Numbered from the stretch's first letter, positions 44,602-55,877 are shown. The stretch is 64,000 nucleotides of DNA from JACMQX01 sp040385105 (GCA_040385105.1 JAZKHY010000004.1:186001-250000), one strand, 5' to 3'. The notes: a model not told the origin generated them from the sequence alone. Translations and numbers: made by a program.

Positions 44602-47030
44602 AGACCAGCACTGTCGAAGTCGCGGAGATGGTCTCCAGCCTGAGCGCGGCAGGTGTCGTCCGGCAGCTGGAGTCACTCCCCGGTGTCCACCACGCGGACG
44701 TCAACTATGTCGCCGGGAGCGCCACCCTGCACTATGACGAATCAAGAGTCACGCTGGATGCTATCCGGCAACGCGTGAAGGACTGCGGCTATCACTGCCG
44801 CGGCGAACTGGTTCCCGCCCATGTCTGTGATGCCGCCGGTTCCATCGCGAGCACGCCTGACCAGTCCCCTCACGCTGACCACGCGGGTCACACTGGCCAC
44901 AAGGCGCCTGTAGCGGCAGGCAAGTCCATGGCGCACGACAAGGCGGAGATGATGCATGACATGGGTCATGCTCCCGGCATGTCCATGCAAGACATGGCCC
45001 GCGACATGCGCAACCGCTTCCTGGTCGCCCTCCTGTTCGCCATCCCGGTCTTCCTGTACTCACCGATGGGGGAGATGCTTGGAGACTTTCCGGTGCCCTT
45101 CGGCATAGACCGAAAGCTCTTCCTGTTCGCCGCTGCCACAGGGGCGATCGCCTATCCTGGCTGGCCATTCCTCGTCGCTGCATGGCGGTCCGCCCGCAAT
45201 GGGGTCGCCAACATGGCGACGCTGGTCGTCCTCTCCGTGGGCACAGGCTACCTGTTCAGCGTGGGAGCCACGTTCCTGTACGAGGGCGAGGTGTTCTATG
45301 AAGCCTCGGCAGTGCTGCTCGTATTCATCCTGCTGGGCCACTGGCTGGAGATGCGCGCGCGCGCAGGCGCCTCAGAGGCGATCCGCGCCTTGATGGATCT
45401 CGCGCCGCCCATGGCCACCGTTCTTCGTTCCGGCGCCGAGGTCGAGGTGCCCACATCGGAAGTTCTCGCTGGCGAAACAGTTGTCGTCAAGCCGGGGGGC
45501 AGGATCCCTGTGGACGGGCAAATCACCGAAGGAAGCTCCCAAGTCGATGAGTCGATGCTCACGGGGGAATCGATGCCCGTCAAGAAAGTGGCCGGCGACT
45601 CAGTCATCGGCGCCACCATCAACAAGAGCGGCAGTTTCCAATACAAGGCGACCAAGGTAGGCGCGGACACCGCTCTTGCCCAGATCGTCAAGTTGGTCCA
45701 GGAGGCGCAAAACTCCAAGGCCCCAGGCCAACTGCTCGCGGACCGCGCATCGCAGTGGCTGGTGCTGGCAGCCATCGTCATCGGCTTGCTCACCTTCGCA
45801 GTGTGGTTCTGGGTGCTTGGTCAACCGCTGCTGTTCGCCCTCACACTGACCATCACCGTATTTGTCATCGCTTGCCCCGACGCGCTGGGACTCGCCACCC
45901 CGATGGCGATCATGGTGGGCACAGGTTTGGGAGCGATGAACGGCATTCTGTTCAAGAATGCTTCGGCACTGGAGAACGCCACCAAACTGACGGTCGTCGT
46001 CTTCGACAAGACCGGCACGCTAACCGTGGGCCGGCCGGATGTGGTGGAGATGGTCACCGCACCAGGGGTGAGCGAGGTGAACTTGCTCGCCACCGCAGCT
46101 GCACTGGAGAAGTTCTCCGAGCATCCGCTGGCGCATGCCATTCTCAAGCGGGCCGGCGCCATGCCGACGGAGGTGGCTACGAGCTTCACCAATGTCGATG
46201 GCCAGGGCGCCCGGGCCAGCATCGGCCCCGATGCGGTCCTGCTGGGCAACCGCAAACTGATGCAGGCCGAAGGCGTGGCCCTGGACGCCTTGGCGGCGGA
46301 CGCGGCCCGGCTCGAAGGGGGTGGACGCACCGCCGTGCACGTGGCAAGGGCGGGAAAGCTCATTGGCCTGATCGCGATTGCCGATGCAGTCCGGCCAACG
46401 TCCAAAGCGACGATTGCCAAGCTGCAGGAGCGCGGCGTCAAGGTAGCGATGATGACCGGCGACAACCAGGCGACTGCCGACCGCATCGGCAAGGAGTTGG
46501 GCATCGACATCGTGCTGGCGGAAGTTCTTCCTGGCCAGAAGGCCGCCAGGATCAAGGAGTTGCAGGACAAGGGCAACAAGGTCGGCATGGTAGGCGACGG
46601 AATCAACGATGCACCGGCATTGACCCAGGCGGATGTCGGCTTCGCCATCGGCGCCGGCACCGACGTAGCCATGGAAAGCGCTCAGGTGGTGTTGATGAAG
46701 AGCGACCCGTACGACGTCGTGGGGGCCATCGAGCTGTCACGCGCGACTTTGCGTAAGATGCACCAGAACCTCTGGTGGGCCGTTGGCTACAACGTGATTG
46801 CCTTTCCGGTTGCTGCGGGTGTTTTCTACCCGTTCACCCTGTCACCCGAAATCGCCGCGCTGTCGATGTCCGGCAGTTCGGCGCTGGTGGCATTGAACGC
46901 GTTGATGCTCAAGCGGACGAAGCTTGCGGGCATCCGACAGCCGGGCAAGACGGCGGTTGCAAACAAGCCCGACGCACCCATCAGTACGCAGCCCGCCAAG
47001 ACGTCTGCGGAACTGGCCGCGCCGCCCTGA
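44598..47030 (+). CDS. P1B-type ATPase with CPD instead of CPC
   Basis: An 810-residue metal pump. The N-terminal HMA-like domain (residues 1-75) lacks the CxxC pair; it is followed by a His/Met-rich region (HADHAGHTGHKAP, MMHDMGHAPGMSMQDMARDM, about 91-136). In TM6 the normal CPC reads CPD (residues 426-428, VIACPDALGLATP). The phosphorylation site DKTGTLTVGR (D470) and MVGDGINDAPALTQ are intact, so it should be an active ATPase. The His/Met-rich N-terminus favours Cu/Ag, but the altered site could change specificity. It ends a three-gene overlapping unit. Confidence 0.9.
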   Translation: MKTSTVEVAEMVSSLSAAGVVRQLESLPGVHHADVNYVAGSATLHYDESRVTLDAIRQRVKDCGYHCRGELVPAHVCDAAGSIASTPDQSPHADHAGHTGHKAPVAAGKSMAHDKAEMMHDMGHAPGMSMQDMARDMRNRFLVALLFAIPVFLYSPMGEMLGDFPVPFGIDRKLFLFAAATGAIAYPGWPFLVAAWRSARNGVANMATLVVLSVGTGYLFSVGATFLYEGEVFYEASAVLLVFILLGHWLEMRARAGASEAIRALMDLAPPMATVLRSGAEVEVPTSEVLAGETVVVKPGGRIPVDGQITEGSSQVDESMLTGESMPVKKVAGDSVIGATINKSGSFQYKATKVGADTALAQIVKLVQEAQNSKAPGQLLADRASQWLVLAAIVIGLLTFAVWFWVLGQPLLFALTLTITVFVIACPDALGLATPMAIMVGTGLGAMNGILFKNASALENATKLTVVVFDKTGTLTVGRPDVVEMVTAPGVSEVNLLATAAALEKFSEHPLAHAILKRAGAMPTEVATSFTNVDGQGARASIGPDAVLLGNRKLMQAEGVALDALAADAARLEGGGRTAVHVARAGKLIGLIAIADAVRPTSKATIAKLQERGVKVAMMTGDNQATADRIGKELGIDIVLAEVLPGQKAARIKELQDKGNKVGMVGDGINDAPALTQADVGFAIGAGTDVAMESAQVVLMKSDPYDVVGAIELSRATLRKMHQNLWWAVGYNVIAFPVAAGVFYPFTLSPEIAALSMSGSSALVALNALMLKRTKLAGIRQPGKTAVANKPDAPISTQPAKTSAELAAPP

Positions 47031-47105
47031 AACTCAGTTCGGCCGGGCCGCGAACTGTAGTCGAGCACCACCGTGCGGAAGCCCGGCCGGGGTTGCAGGC
47101 GATGG

Positions 47106-48374
47106 CTAACCTCCCCACAGCAACAGCGCCACACCGATGCCCCCAGCGGTGGCAATCATGCCGACAGCGCAACGCCTTGCCAGCAGTGGGCCGCCGATGA
47201 AAAACACCAGGCCCAGTTTGAAGGCGATGTTCGACATGGTTCCCATGGCTATGGCGGCCACAGCTTCACCGGCCTGCAGCTTGCCCAGCGCAAACAGGCG
47301 CAGGCTGGACAGCGTGATCGCATCCACATCGGTCAGTCCCGATACCAGGGCAACCACGTACAGTCCGCCACTGCCCGCGACCTCCGACAACCATGCGGCC
47401 AACAGCAGCACGCCGGCGTAGAGCAGCCCGAAGCCGACAGCGGTACGAAGCTCCGTCGGGTTGCTAACCTCCGGCATGAGCACGTCGCTTTGCTGGTTCA
47501 ATTTTCGCCATGCATAGGCCGTTGCCAGCAACCCCAGCACCAGACCGCTGCCCAGCACCGGCAGCAGTTGTGCAAGTATGGCTGGCGACACCAAGGCACT
47601 GACAGCGGACAGCCTCAACAGCACCACCAGATTCGCAATCAGGATCACCACCACGGCGGAACCTACAAGACCTGCGTCAGCCCGGCTGTGGCGAGCATAG
47701 ACGAGCGTTGTAGCAGTGCTCGACGCCAGCCCGCCAAAGAAGCCCAGTAATGCGACACCACGGCGCTGGCCCACAAAGCGCAGGGCAACGTAGCCCGCCA
47801 GGCTGATGCCGGCGATCAATACCACCATCAACCAGATATGGTGCGGATTGAAAGCATCATAGGGTCCATAGTTCCTGTCTGGCAGTATCGGCAGGACAAT
47901 GAAGGTAAGCACCGCGAACTGCAGCATGGAAGTCAGGTCGCGCCGGCTCAGGTTCTGGCTGATGCCGCGCAACTCGGCCTTGAAGTAAAGCAGTATGGTG
48001 GCGAGGATGGCCAGCATCACGGCCAGCGTGGCATAGCCGTGCCAGACCATTGCTCCGAGGCCGTAGCAAAGGAGGATCGCCGCCACGGTGGTGGTGCCGG
48101 GATCAGGGATTTCCGCCCCTTCGCGAAGATACGCCGCGATGATCATGAAGCCGACAACCAGCAGGCCGACGGTGAGCAGCCACGGGTTGGCTGTCTTTTC
48201 AGAAAGCATTGCCGCTACCGTGCCGAACAGTGCCACCAGTGCAAAGGTACGCAATCCCGCCTTCGCCGCCGGACTGCGTTCGCGCTCCAGCCCGATCAGA
48301 AGACCGATCGCCAGGCTTGTGACGAAACGTGGCAGGTATTCAAGTTCTCCCCCCTGCAAGAACTCAAAATTCAT
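47106..48374 (-). CDS. MgtC/SapB N-terminal plus DUF4010 membrane protein
   Basis: A 422-residue membrane protein with about 12 helices. The first third is MgtC/SapB-like (SLAIGLLIGLERERSPAAKA, AGLRTFALVALFGTVAAMLS), and the rest is the DUF4010 domain (LLGFFGGLASSTATTLVYAR; VALVSGLTDVDAITLSSLRL). The conserved SGLTDVDA loop contains acidic residues that could bind a cation. Function in this family is unknown. The SRPBCC gene upstream overlaps its start (ATGA), so the two are one unit. Confidence 0.9.
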   Translation of the reverse strand: MNFEFLQGGELEYLPRFVTSLAIGLLIGLERERSPAAKAGLRTFALVALFGTVAAMLSEKTANPWLLTVGLLVVGFMIIAAYLREGAEIPDPGTTTVAAILLCYGLGAMVWHGYATLAVMLAILATILLYFKAELRGISQNLSRRDLTSMLQFAVLTFIVLPILPDRNYGPYDAFNPHHIWLMVVLIAGISLAGYVALRFVGQRRGVALLGFFGGLASSTATTLVYARHSRADAGLVGSAVVVILIANLVVLLRLSAVSALVSPAILAQLLPVLGSGLVLGLLATAYAWRKLNQQSDVLMPEVSNPTELRTAVGFGLLYAGVLLLAAWLSEVAGSGGLYVVALVSGLTDVDAITLSSLRLFALGKLQAGEAVAAIAMGTMSNIAFKLGLVFFIGGPLLARRCAVGMIATAGGIGVALLLWGG

Positions 48375-48892
48375 TGGGTGCCCCTCGCATCGGCGGCCAT
48401 GCGCTTAACGCACCATGCCGCATAGATCTTGCCAAATAGCAGACCGAGCCCATGAGTGAATTGGCCGGTCGGGAGGCCGTAGTCGATGAACACGCTTAGA
48501 CGCGAATTTTTGTCCCGCGGAGAAATCGCGAAGCCCATGCGGTAAGGACCGATCACCAACAATCGGGGCTCCCCCCGGGTCTCCCAAGTCTTGCGCCACG
48601 GAGCAATCCGTTCGGTGACCACTTCCTCAACCCGCAGGCTCATGCCGAGCACACGCCCGCTCACACGAATCACCGATCCGACAGCCTGGCCCTGCCGTGC
48701 ATCCAGCGCGACTTGCATTGTGGCGCCGGCCATCATCAACGACGGCTTCTCCATGTGGGCGGCCAGGCGGCGGTGGTCGTCAAGACGTGCGAATAGACTG
48801 CCCGGATCAGCATCCACATCTACCTCAACGAAGCAATGCAGGGGAAAACGGTCATCGCTTGTTGCGTCCGCAGATTGCGTCACGCCATGCAC
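48371..48892 (-). CDS. SRPBCC-family protein
   Basis: A 173-residue soluble protein: an N-terminal strand LHCFVEVDVDADPGSLFARL, LAAHMEKPSLMMAGATMQVA, and a C-terminal helix (GLLFGKIYAAWCVKRMAADA) fit the START/SRPBCC helix-grip fold, which holds hydrophobic ligands. A partial second copy lies at 7111-7230. It is translationally coupled to the MgtC-DUF4010 gene. An FNR-type site lies about 95 bases upstream. Confidence 0.75.
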   Translation of the reverse strand: MHGVTQSADATSDDRFPLHCFVEVDVDADPGSLFARLDDHRRLAAHMEKPSLMMAGATMQVALDARQGQAVGSVIRVSGRVLGMSLRVEEVVTERIAPWRKTWETRGEPRLLVIGPYRMGFAISPRDKNSRLSVFIDYGLPTGQFTHGLGLLFGKIYAAWCVKRMAADARGTQ

Positions 48893-48984
48893 GACTCCAG
48901 AGTGTTTGTCGGGAATGTTGCTCTCCTGGTTGCGGCCTGACCGGCCCCTTGTGGCAACAATAGGATTGGTGGCGACATCCCCTG

Positions 48985-48998
48985 TTGATATGGGTCAA
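48985..48998. promoter_or_regulatory. FNR/Anr-type box upstream of the SRPBCC gene
   Basis: TTGATATGGGTCAA is a good FNR-family dyad (TTGAT-N4-GTCAA). It lies 93-106 bases before the SRPBCC start in the only non-coding gap (48893-49083) near this pair. Oxygen-responsive control of the SRPBCC-MgtC unit is suggested. Confidence 0.55.
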
Positions 48999-49083
48999 GC
49001 GAGGGCTCTATGTGGGACACACAGCACAACAACGGCCTGCTCATGATGGCAGGCCCGGGCGTCGGCGCCGTGCCGTTCGAATC

Positions 49084-50802
49084 TCAACTCACGGCAGATG
49101 CCGCACATGTCGTCCCCGGCGCAGCGGGCCCGCCAAACAGCAACACCTGCATCTGCTCACGCTCGTGGATGCTGGGCCATCCCGCATCCTGCGCAACGAC
49201 CGCCACATCGGGGCGATGAGGATGAGGCGCGGGTGTGCCGGCCCAATCGACCTTCCCCTGCGCGTCAAAGCGGACCAGGTGGTAGGTCTCATTAACCACG
49301 CTGTCAGGCTCGCCGTCCTTCAGCCGCACATACCAGTCGGCCAGGCGCAGTGTCTTGCTGGCAAGGTCCGCAGCCTCCGCCTGCCCGCTCGCAAGCGCCA
49401 CGTACAGGCCATGCGGCACCGCGTGCACGCCGCTAGCTTCATCCAGCAGGAAGACGTACGACGCATATTCACCGTCGGCCGCGAGCGTTCTTCCCGACGC
49501 ATCAGCCGTGCTGTAAACCGGCGCAAAGCCGCCGCCCGGCGTGCGGAAGTTGGTGGTCTGTCCCTGGTACAGCCGCGCAGCCACCCACTGGACGGCGCCA
49601 TCGTAGGCGTAGGCGCGCAAGTCGAACTTCAAGGCACGCTGCTCGTCGTTGTCCTCGACCACTCGCTCACCCGGCGTGACGATGGCCTGGGCCACATACT
49701 CGCCGGCCAGGATGTCCTGCCAGACCTTGCGCGTCAGCTTGTCGCCCCGGTACGCCGCCCGGCTGCCGAAGCCTGCCACCGGTTTGAAGAACAAGCCACG
49801 ACGCGCATCCCACAGCCGCTGCGCGTCGGACGGATCAACGACTTCGGTGTGGGGCACATGTTCCAGCAGCAGCTGCTGCGTCGCGTCCGGCACCCCCAGG
49901 GCCTGCATTCGCGCGGCATTGCTGAACAGGGCAAGGTTGCGTTTATCGGCATACAACGCATGGGCCTGCGGGTGCGGAGTCAAGACGACGCCCTGCTGCA
50001 GGTACGCCTCCCTCAGCACGGCACTTGCGGGTTGTTCAAGGTAGAAGTCAGTCAGGCGGTTGTAGACAAGGTCGATTTCAAGATCCGCGAGCCACAGCCG
50101 GCCGTCACGCCACTGGAACGCCTCCGGGCCGGCGATGACGGCGCGCAGGCCGTGCCGCTCGAACAACTGCTGGAACAGCAGGAACTCGGGGTACAGGTAC
50201 TGCGCCTCGGGCGACTCGTCAACGATGGCAATGCTGGCCAGCGGCCGCGTGCGCCCGGCGAGCTGCCACTCATGGCGGAACATGTCGACGATGCGCTGCT
50301 CGAAGACCGCCACGGTGTCTCTTGCCGGGAGCATCCCGTCGGTGGCGGCGCAGCAGGCTCGCTGCGCCCGCGCCAGCACGGCGTTGAGCATGGCGCCACC
50401 GGCGTTGGTGTTGATCTCGATCAGCCCCAGGCGACCTTGGTTGAGGTGGAAGTCGTACCCGAAGAATGCCCCGTGCGGCCCGACCGTGCCAAGCCGGGCG
50501 ATGGCCGGCGCGGCGCCCAGCACCTGTTGCCGATAAGCCGGCAGCGCGACTACGGATTCGACGGCTTGCACCACCTGCTCCATCATTCGCAGCTGCGGCG
50601 CCGCCACGAACACGGGCCGGGCGGCGAACAGGTAGGGGCAGCGCTCGCGCACCATCGCTGACAGGCCGGGCTGGCCGAGCTCTGAATCAAGCGCCCGTGC
50701 CAGCGCGGCATCGTCAAGGCTGAAGCAAAAGCATTCGCGGTTAAGCGCATCGCTGACTACAAGAGAGGCGCAACTGCTGGACGACGGCAAAACGGCATTC
50801 AT
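49084..50802 (-). CDS. ATP-grasp-like protein, unknown
   Basis: A 572-residue soluble protein. Elements of an ATP-grasp fold are visible: GYDFHLNQGRLGLIEINTNA (E/N metal ligands) at about 115-135, a later FFKPVAGFGSRAAYRGDKLT at about 343-362 (lysine and Gly-rich loop), and ALKFDLRAYAYDGAVQWVAA at about 412-431. The order suggests a permuted or split grasp with catalytic E in the first half, as in glutathionylspermidine-synthetase-type enzymes. It could make an amide or peptide bond to a small molecule. It is a single gene, divergent from the SilP-like ATPase, with no family I can name. Confidence 0.6.
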   Translation of the reverse strand: MNAVLPSSSSCASLVVSDALNRECFCFSLDDAALARALDSELGQPGLSAMVRERCPYLFAARPVFVAAPQLRMMEQVVQAVESVVALPAYRQQVLGAAPAIARLGTVGPHGAFFGYDFHLNQGRLGLIEINTNAGGAMLNAVLARAQRACCAATDGMLPARDTVAVFEQRIVDMFRHEWQLAGRTRPLASIAIVDESPEAQYLYPEFLLFQQLFERHGLRAVIAGPEAFQWRDGRLWLADLEIDLVYNRLTDFYLEQPASAVLREAYLQQGVVLTPHPQAHALYADKRNLALFSNAARMQALGVPDATQQLLLEHVPHTEVVDPSDAQRLWDARRGLFFKPVAGFGSRAAYRGDKLTRKVWQDILAGEYVAQAIVTPGERVVEDNDEQRALKFDLRAYAYDGAVQWVAARLYQGQTTNFRTPGGGFAPVYSTADASGRTLAADGEYASYVFLLDEASGVHAVPHGLYVALASGQAEAADLASKTLRLADWYVRLKDGEPDSVVNETYHLVRFDAQGKVDWAGTPAPHPHRPDVAVVAQDAGWPSIHEREQMQVLLFGGPAAPGTTCAASAVS

Positions 50803-50947
50803 GGGCCAGATTATGCGGGCCGGCCCTCAGGGTCTGTGTGGCAGCGCACCCCCTGCGGCGTGCGGCGGCGGGGCAGTGCGCTGGCGCACAGCCAATCCGT
50901 GCTGCTGTGGGATGATGGTCTTGCCAAGCCGGCAATGAGAGAACGCG

Positions 50948-53326
<2,379 letters not shown>

Positions 53327-53328
53327 GC

Positions 53329-53781
53329 TTGCGCAGACTCGCGGTCCTGTTCATGGTGTCGGTGGCGATCAACTTTGTCTGGGAGGTTGCGCAGATGCCG
53401 CTGTATGCGGTCAACGTGAGCCCCCTGGACTACGCTGCGCACTGTTTCGTTCCCAGCCTCGGCGACGGAATCATCCTCTTGATGATCTTTCTTGCCGGAT
53501 GGCTTGTATTCAGAAGGCCGGACTGGGCAGATCGACCGGCTTTGCCTGGTTACGCGTTGATGCTGTCCTGCGGATTTGTCATTGCGACAGTCATCGAACT
53601 GGGCGCGGTTCATGTCCTCAATCGCTGGGAATATGCGGCATCAATGCCTCGGCTGCCCTACCTGGGTGTAGGCCTCGTGCCAGTTTTGCAAATGCTTGTG
53701 CTCCCGCCGGTCATCTTCAAGGTCACCGCATGGTGGCTGGGGCGACGGCGATTCCCGCCCAAGACCAGTACAGATTCATGA
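53329..53781 (+). CDS. Small inner-membrane protein, unknown
   Basis: A 150-residue protein. A TTG at 53329 is preferred because GGAGA lies just before it; an ATG at 53353 is the alternative. Four transmembrane segments are visible, with INFVWEVAQMPLYAV in the first and GFVIATVIELGAVHVLNRWE in the third. The WExxQMPLY motif recurs in a set of uncharacterised membrane proteins near metal genes. It starts two bases after the ATPase stop, so it is probably cotranscribed. Confidence 0.65.
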   Translation: MRRLAVLFMVSVAINFVWEVAQMPLYAVNVSPLDYAAHCFVPSLGDGIILLMIFLAGWLVFRRPDWADRPALPGYALMLSCGFVIATVIELGAVHVLNRWEYAASMPRLPYLGVGLVPVLQMLVLPPVIFKVTAWWLGRRRFPPKTSTDS

Positions 53782-53788
53782 TGCTTGT

Positions 53789-54561
53789 GTGAACAATCCT
53801 GCTGCCTCCCATGTCCGCCTGCTGCTCAAGGCGCTCGTGCAACGGTTTCCCGGTCCTGTCGCCTTTGTGCGGGCGCGCCTGAATCGCGGCAGCTACCTGG
53901 GGTTGCAACTGACGGCAGGCGCTGTCGTACTGATCGGGGCACTCTGGCTGTTCGCGGGGATTGCTGAAGACGTTGTTACCGGCGATCCGCTGACCCTGGT
54001 TGATGAGTGGATCGCCCGTTGGCTCCACAGGCACGCGACGCCCGGGTTCACGCGCGTCATGCTGCTGGTTTCCCGCCTGCACAATCCCGCGCCCATCAGC
54101 GCGTTCACCCTGTTGCTGGCGCTCGTGCTGCTCTGGAAACGCAACTGGTGCTGGTTGCTGACCGTGGCGCTCGCGGTTCCAGGCGGCATGCTGCTCAACA
54201 CCCTGACAAAGCTCTTGTTTCGCCGGGGACGGCCGGAATTCGACCACCCTTTCCTCACGTTGACCACCTACAGCTTCCCAAGCGGCCATGTCGCCGGCGC
54301 CACCTTGCTGTATGGCGTAATGGCTGCCATGCTGTGGCGAGAGCGACCACATGGCGCCAGTGGATGGGTGTTGGGCTGGCATTTTTCACGATGGTCGGGT
54401 TGGTCGCCTTGAGCCGGATGTACCTGGGCGCGCATTTCCTGAGCGACGTGGCTGCAGGCTGGGCGCAGTCAATGGCGTGGTTGAGCCTGTGCGTCGTTGG
54501 CACACGCACCTGGCTGGAGCGGCGGGAAACGGACCAGACGAAAAAATCTTTATGCGGCTAG
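53789..54561 (+). pseudogene. PAP2-family phosphatase gene with a frameshift
   Basis: The first frame, GTG start at 53789, carries KLLFRRGRP and the FPSGH motif. The third motif, SRMYLGAHFLSD, is found in a second frame that continues to 54561. The frames join near 54345, where the first frame runs on as nonsense to 54412. A single-base indel would restore one protein of about 257 residues acting on lipid phosphates such as undecaprenyl pyrophosphate. It may be a real inactivation or a sequencing error. Confidence 0.8.
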
Positions 54562-54954
54562 GCTGGCAATCAACGGACAACGTACGTTGCCGCGTGATAC
54601 GGAGCAGCTGTATACCAGTTCGGCCAAAGCCTCCTCCATGCGCCGCAGGTCCGCCATGCGGGTCCTGACCTCATCGAGCTTCGCTTGCGCTCGAACCTGT
54701 ACCACTGAGCAGCCGCCGCCATCGTCCAGCAGCAAAAGTTCGGCGACTTCTCGCAGGCTGAATCCGAGGCGTTGCGCCGATCGGATGAACTTCAAACGAC
54801 CAACGTGCTGATGGTCATAGCGACGCACGCCACCCTGTGGCCGAGGGGGTTCCGCCACGAGCTTCTCGCGCTGATAGTACCGAATGGTCTCCACCGAGAC
54901 CCCCGAGGCATTGGCCAGCGCCCCGATGGTAAAACTTTGATTTTGTTCGCCCAT
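54550..54954 (-). CDS. merR: Mercury-responsive MerR regulator
   Basis: A 134-residue protein starting MGEQNQSFTIGALANASGVS at 54954. The mercury-binding cysteines C82 (GGGCSVVQV), C117 (YSCSVSR) and C126 (VRCPLIA) are at exactly the canonical MerR positions. It is divergent from merT with a 41-base gap filled by the mer operator-promoter. The C-terminus is slightly shorter than in Tn501 MerR. Confidence 0.95.
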   Translation of the reverse strand: MGEQNQSFTIGALANASGVSVETIRYYQREKLVAEPPRPQGGVRRYDHQHVGRLKFIRSAQRLGFSLREVAELLLLDDGGGCSVVQVRAQAKLDEVRTRMADLRRMEEALAELVYSCSVSRGNVRCPLIASLAA

Positions 54955-54958
54955 GGGC

Positions 54959-54989
54959 TTGACTCCGTAGTTGGCTACGGCCCTAAGCT
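54959..54989 (+). promoter_or_regulatory. mer operator and promoter
   Basis: TTGACT (54959-54964), a 19-base spacer with the CCGTA...TACGG dyad, and TAAGCT (54984-54989). This is the classic MerR-twisted promoter for merT, six bases before its start. Confidence 0.92.
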
Positions 54990-54995
54990 TAGGCC

Positions 54996-55367
54996 ATGGA
55001 CATCGAATCGCAAACCCCGTCACGCTCGTCGGCACCCATCCGCGCAGCCTTGGCCGCCGCCGGCGCTGCGTCGCTACTTGCGTCTGTCTGCTGCGTGGCG
55101 CCGCTGGCGTTAGTGTTGGTCGGAGCCTCCGGCGCATGGATCGGCGAACTTGCGGGCATTGAGCCTTACCAGCCATACCTCCTGACAGGCGCGGGCTTGG
55201 CGCTTGCTTACGCCGGCCGACAGATCTGGCGCGCGCCAGCCTGTGACGACGGTCGCCCCTGCGCAGCCCCGGCCGCGAAGCGCGCGCAAAAGGCGTTTTT
55301 CGCCGCGGTCACAGGGCTCATGGTTCTGGTCCTTGGCCTTCCGCTGGTCGCGCCTCTTTTCTACTAG
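54996..55367 (+). CDS. merT: Mercuric ion transport protein
   Basis: A 123-residue inner-membrane protein with three helices. The first carries the Cys pair C32-C33 (LASVCCVAPL) that takes Hg(II) from MerP; the cytoplasmic loop has C83 and C89 (PACDDGRPCAA). It moves Hg(II) into the cytoplasm. It is followed 10 bases later by merP. Confidence 0.93.
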   Translation: MDIESQTPSRSSAPIRAALAAAGAASLLASVCCVAPLALVLVGASGAWIGELAGIEPYQPYLLTGAGLALAYAGRQIWRAPACDDGRPCAAPAAKRAQKAFFAAVTGLMVLVLGLPLVAPLFY

Positions 55368-55377
55368 GAGAACATTC

Positions 55378-55659
55378 ATGAAAAATTTCATTGCCATCGC
55401 CTTGCTGCTTGTCGGCACCTGCGTCATGGCGGCCCCCCAGACGGCCACGCTTTCGGTGCCATCGATGAGCTGCGCGTCGTGCCCGATTACCATCAAGGCC
55501 GCCTTGACGCGGGTTCCAGGCGTCGAGAGCGTGAAAAGCGACCTTACCAGGCGCCAGACCACAGTAGCCTTTGATGACGCCAAGACTGACGTGGCCACGC
55601 TCACCAAAGCCACCGCAGCTGCGGGATTCCCATCGACCCTGATGAAGTCGGCTAAGTGA
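55378..55659 (+). CDS. merP: Periplasmic mercury-binding protein
   Basis: A 93-residue protein with signal peptide (MKNFIAIALLLVGTCVMAAP) and an HMA domain with C32 and C35 (SMSCASCPI). It captures Hg(II) and passes it to MerT. The start at 55378 follows AGGAG. The stop overlaps the next gene's start (GTGA). Confidence 0.94.
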   Translation: MKNFIAIALLLVGTCVMAAPQTATLSVPSMSCASCPITIKAALTRVPGVESVKSDLTRRQTTVAFDDAKTDVATLTKATAAAGFPSTLMKSAK

Positions 55660-55877
55660 GCGAAGTGGTAGTTCTTGCCTCAACGCTGACATGTCCCGAT
55701 TGTGGCTTTGCCAAGGTGGAGACTATGCCCACCGACTCATGCCAGTGGTTTTACGAATGCCAGGGATGCCACGTGGTTTTGCATCCCCTGCCCGGAGACT
55801 GCTGCGTCTTCTGCTCGTTCGGCACGTTAGCTTGCCCGCCAATTCAGGCAACCGCGGGAACTGGGTGCTGCGGATAG
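55656..55877 (+). CDS. GDCCVxC-domain protein in the mer operon
   Basis: A 73-residue cysteine-rich protein, GTG start at 55656 overlapping merP. Cysteines at 13, 16, 29, 35 and 38 could form zinc-ribbon-like sites, and the name motif GDCCVFC is at 47-53; the end is GTGCCG. The family is annotated as GDCCVxC-domain (seleno)protein, often in mer operons; function is unknown. With merA missing, it is the only candidate cytoplasmic Hg ligand in this operon (inference). Confidence 0.85.
   Translation: MSEVVVLASTLTCPDCGFAKVETMPTDSCQWFYECQGCHVVLHPLPGDCCVFCSFGTLACPPIQATAGTGCCG

Noticed and set aside
49084..50661. Long plus-strand frame opposite the ATP-grasp-like gene
   Set aside because: Both strands are open, but only the minus strand has helix-strand patterning, a normal start and plausible ATP-grasp residues.
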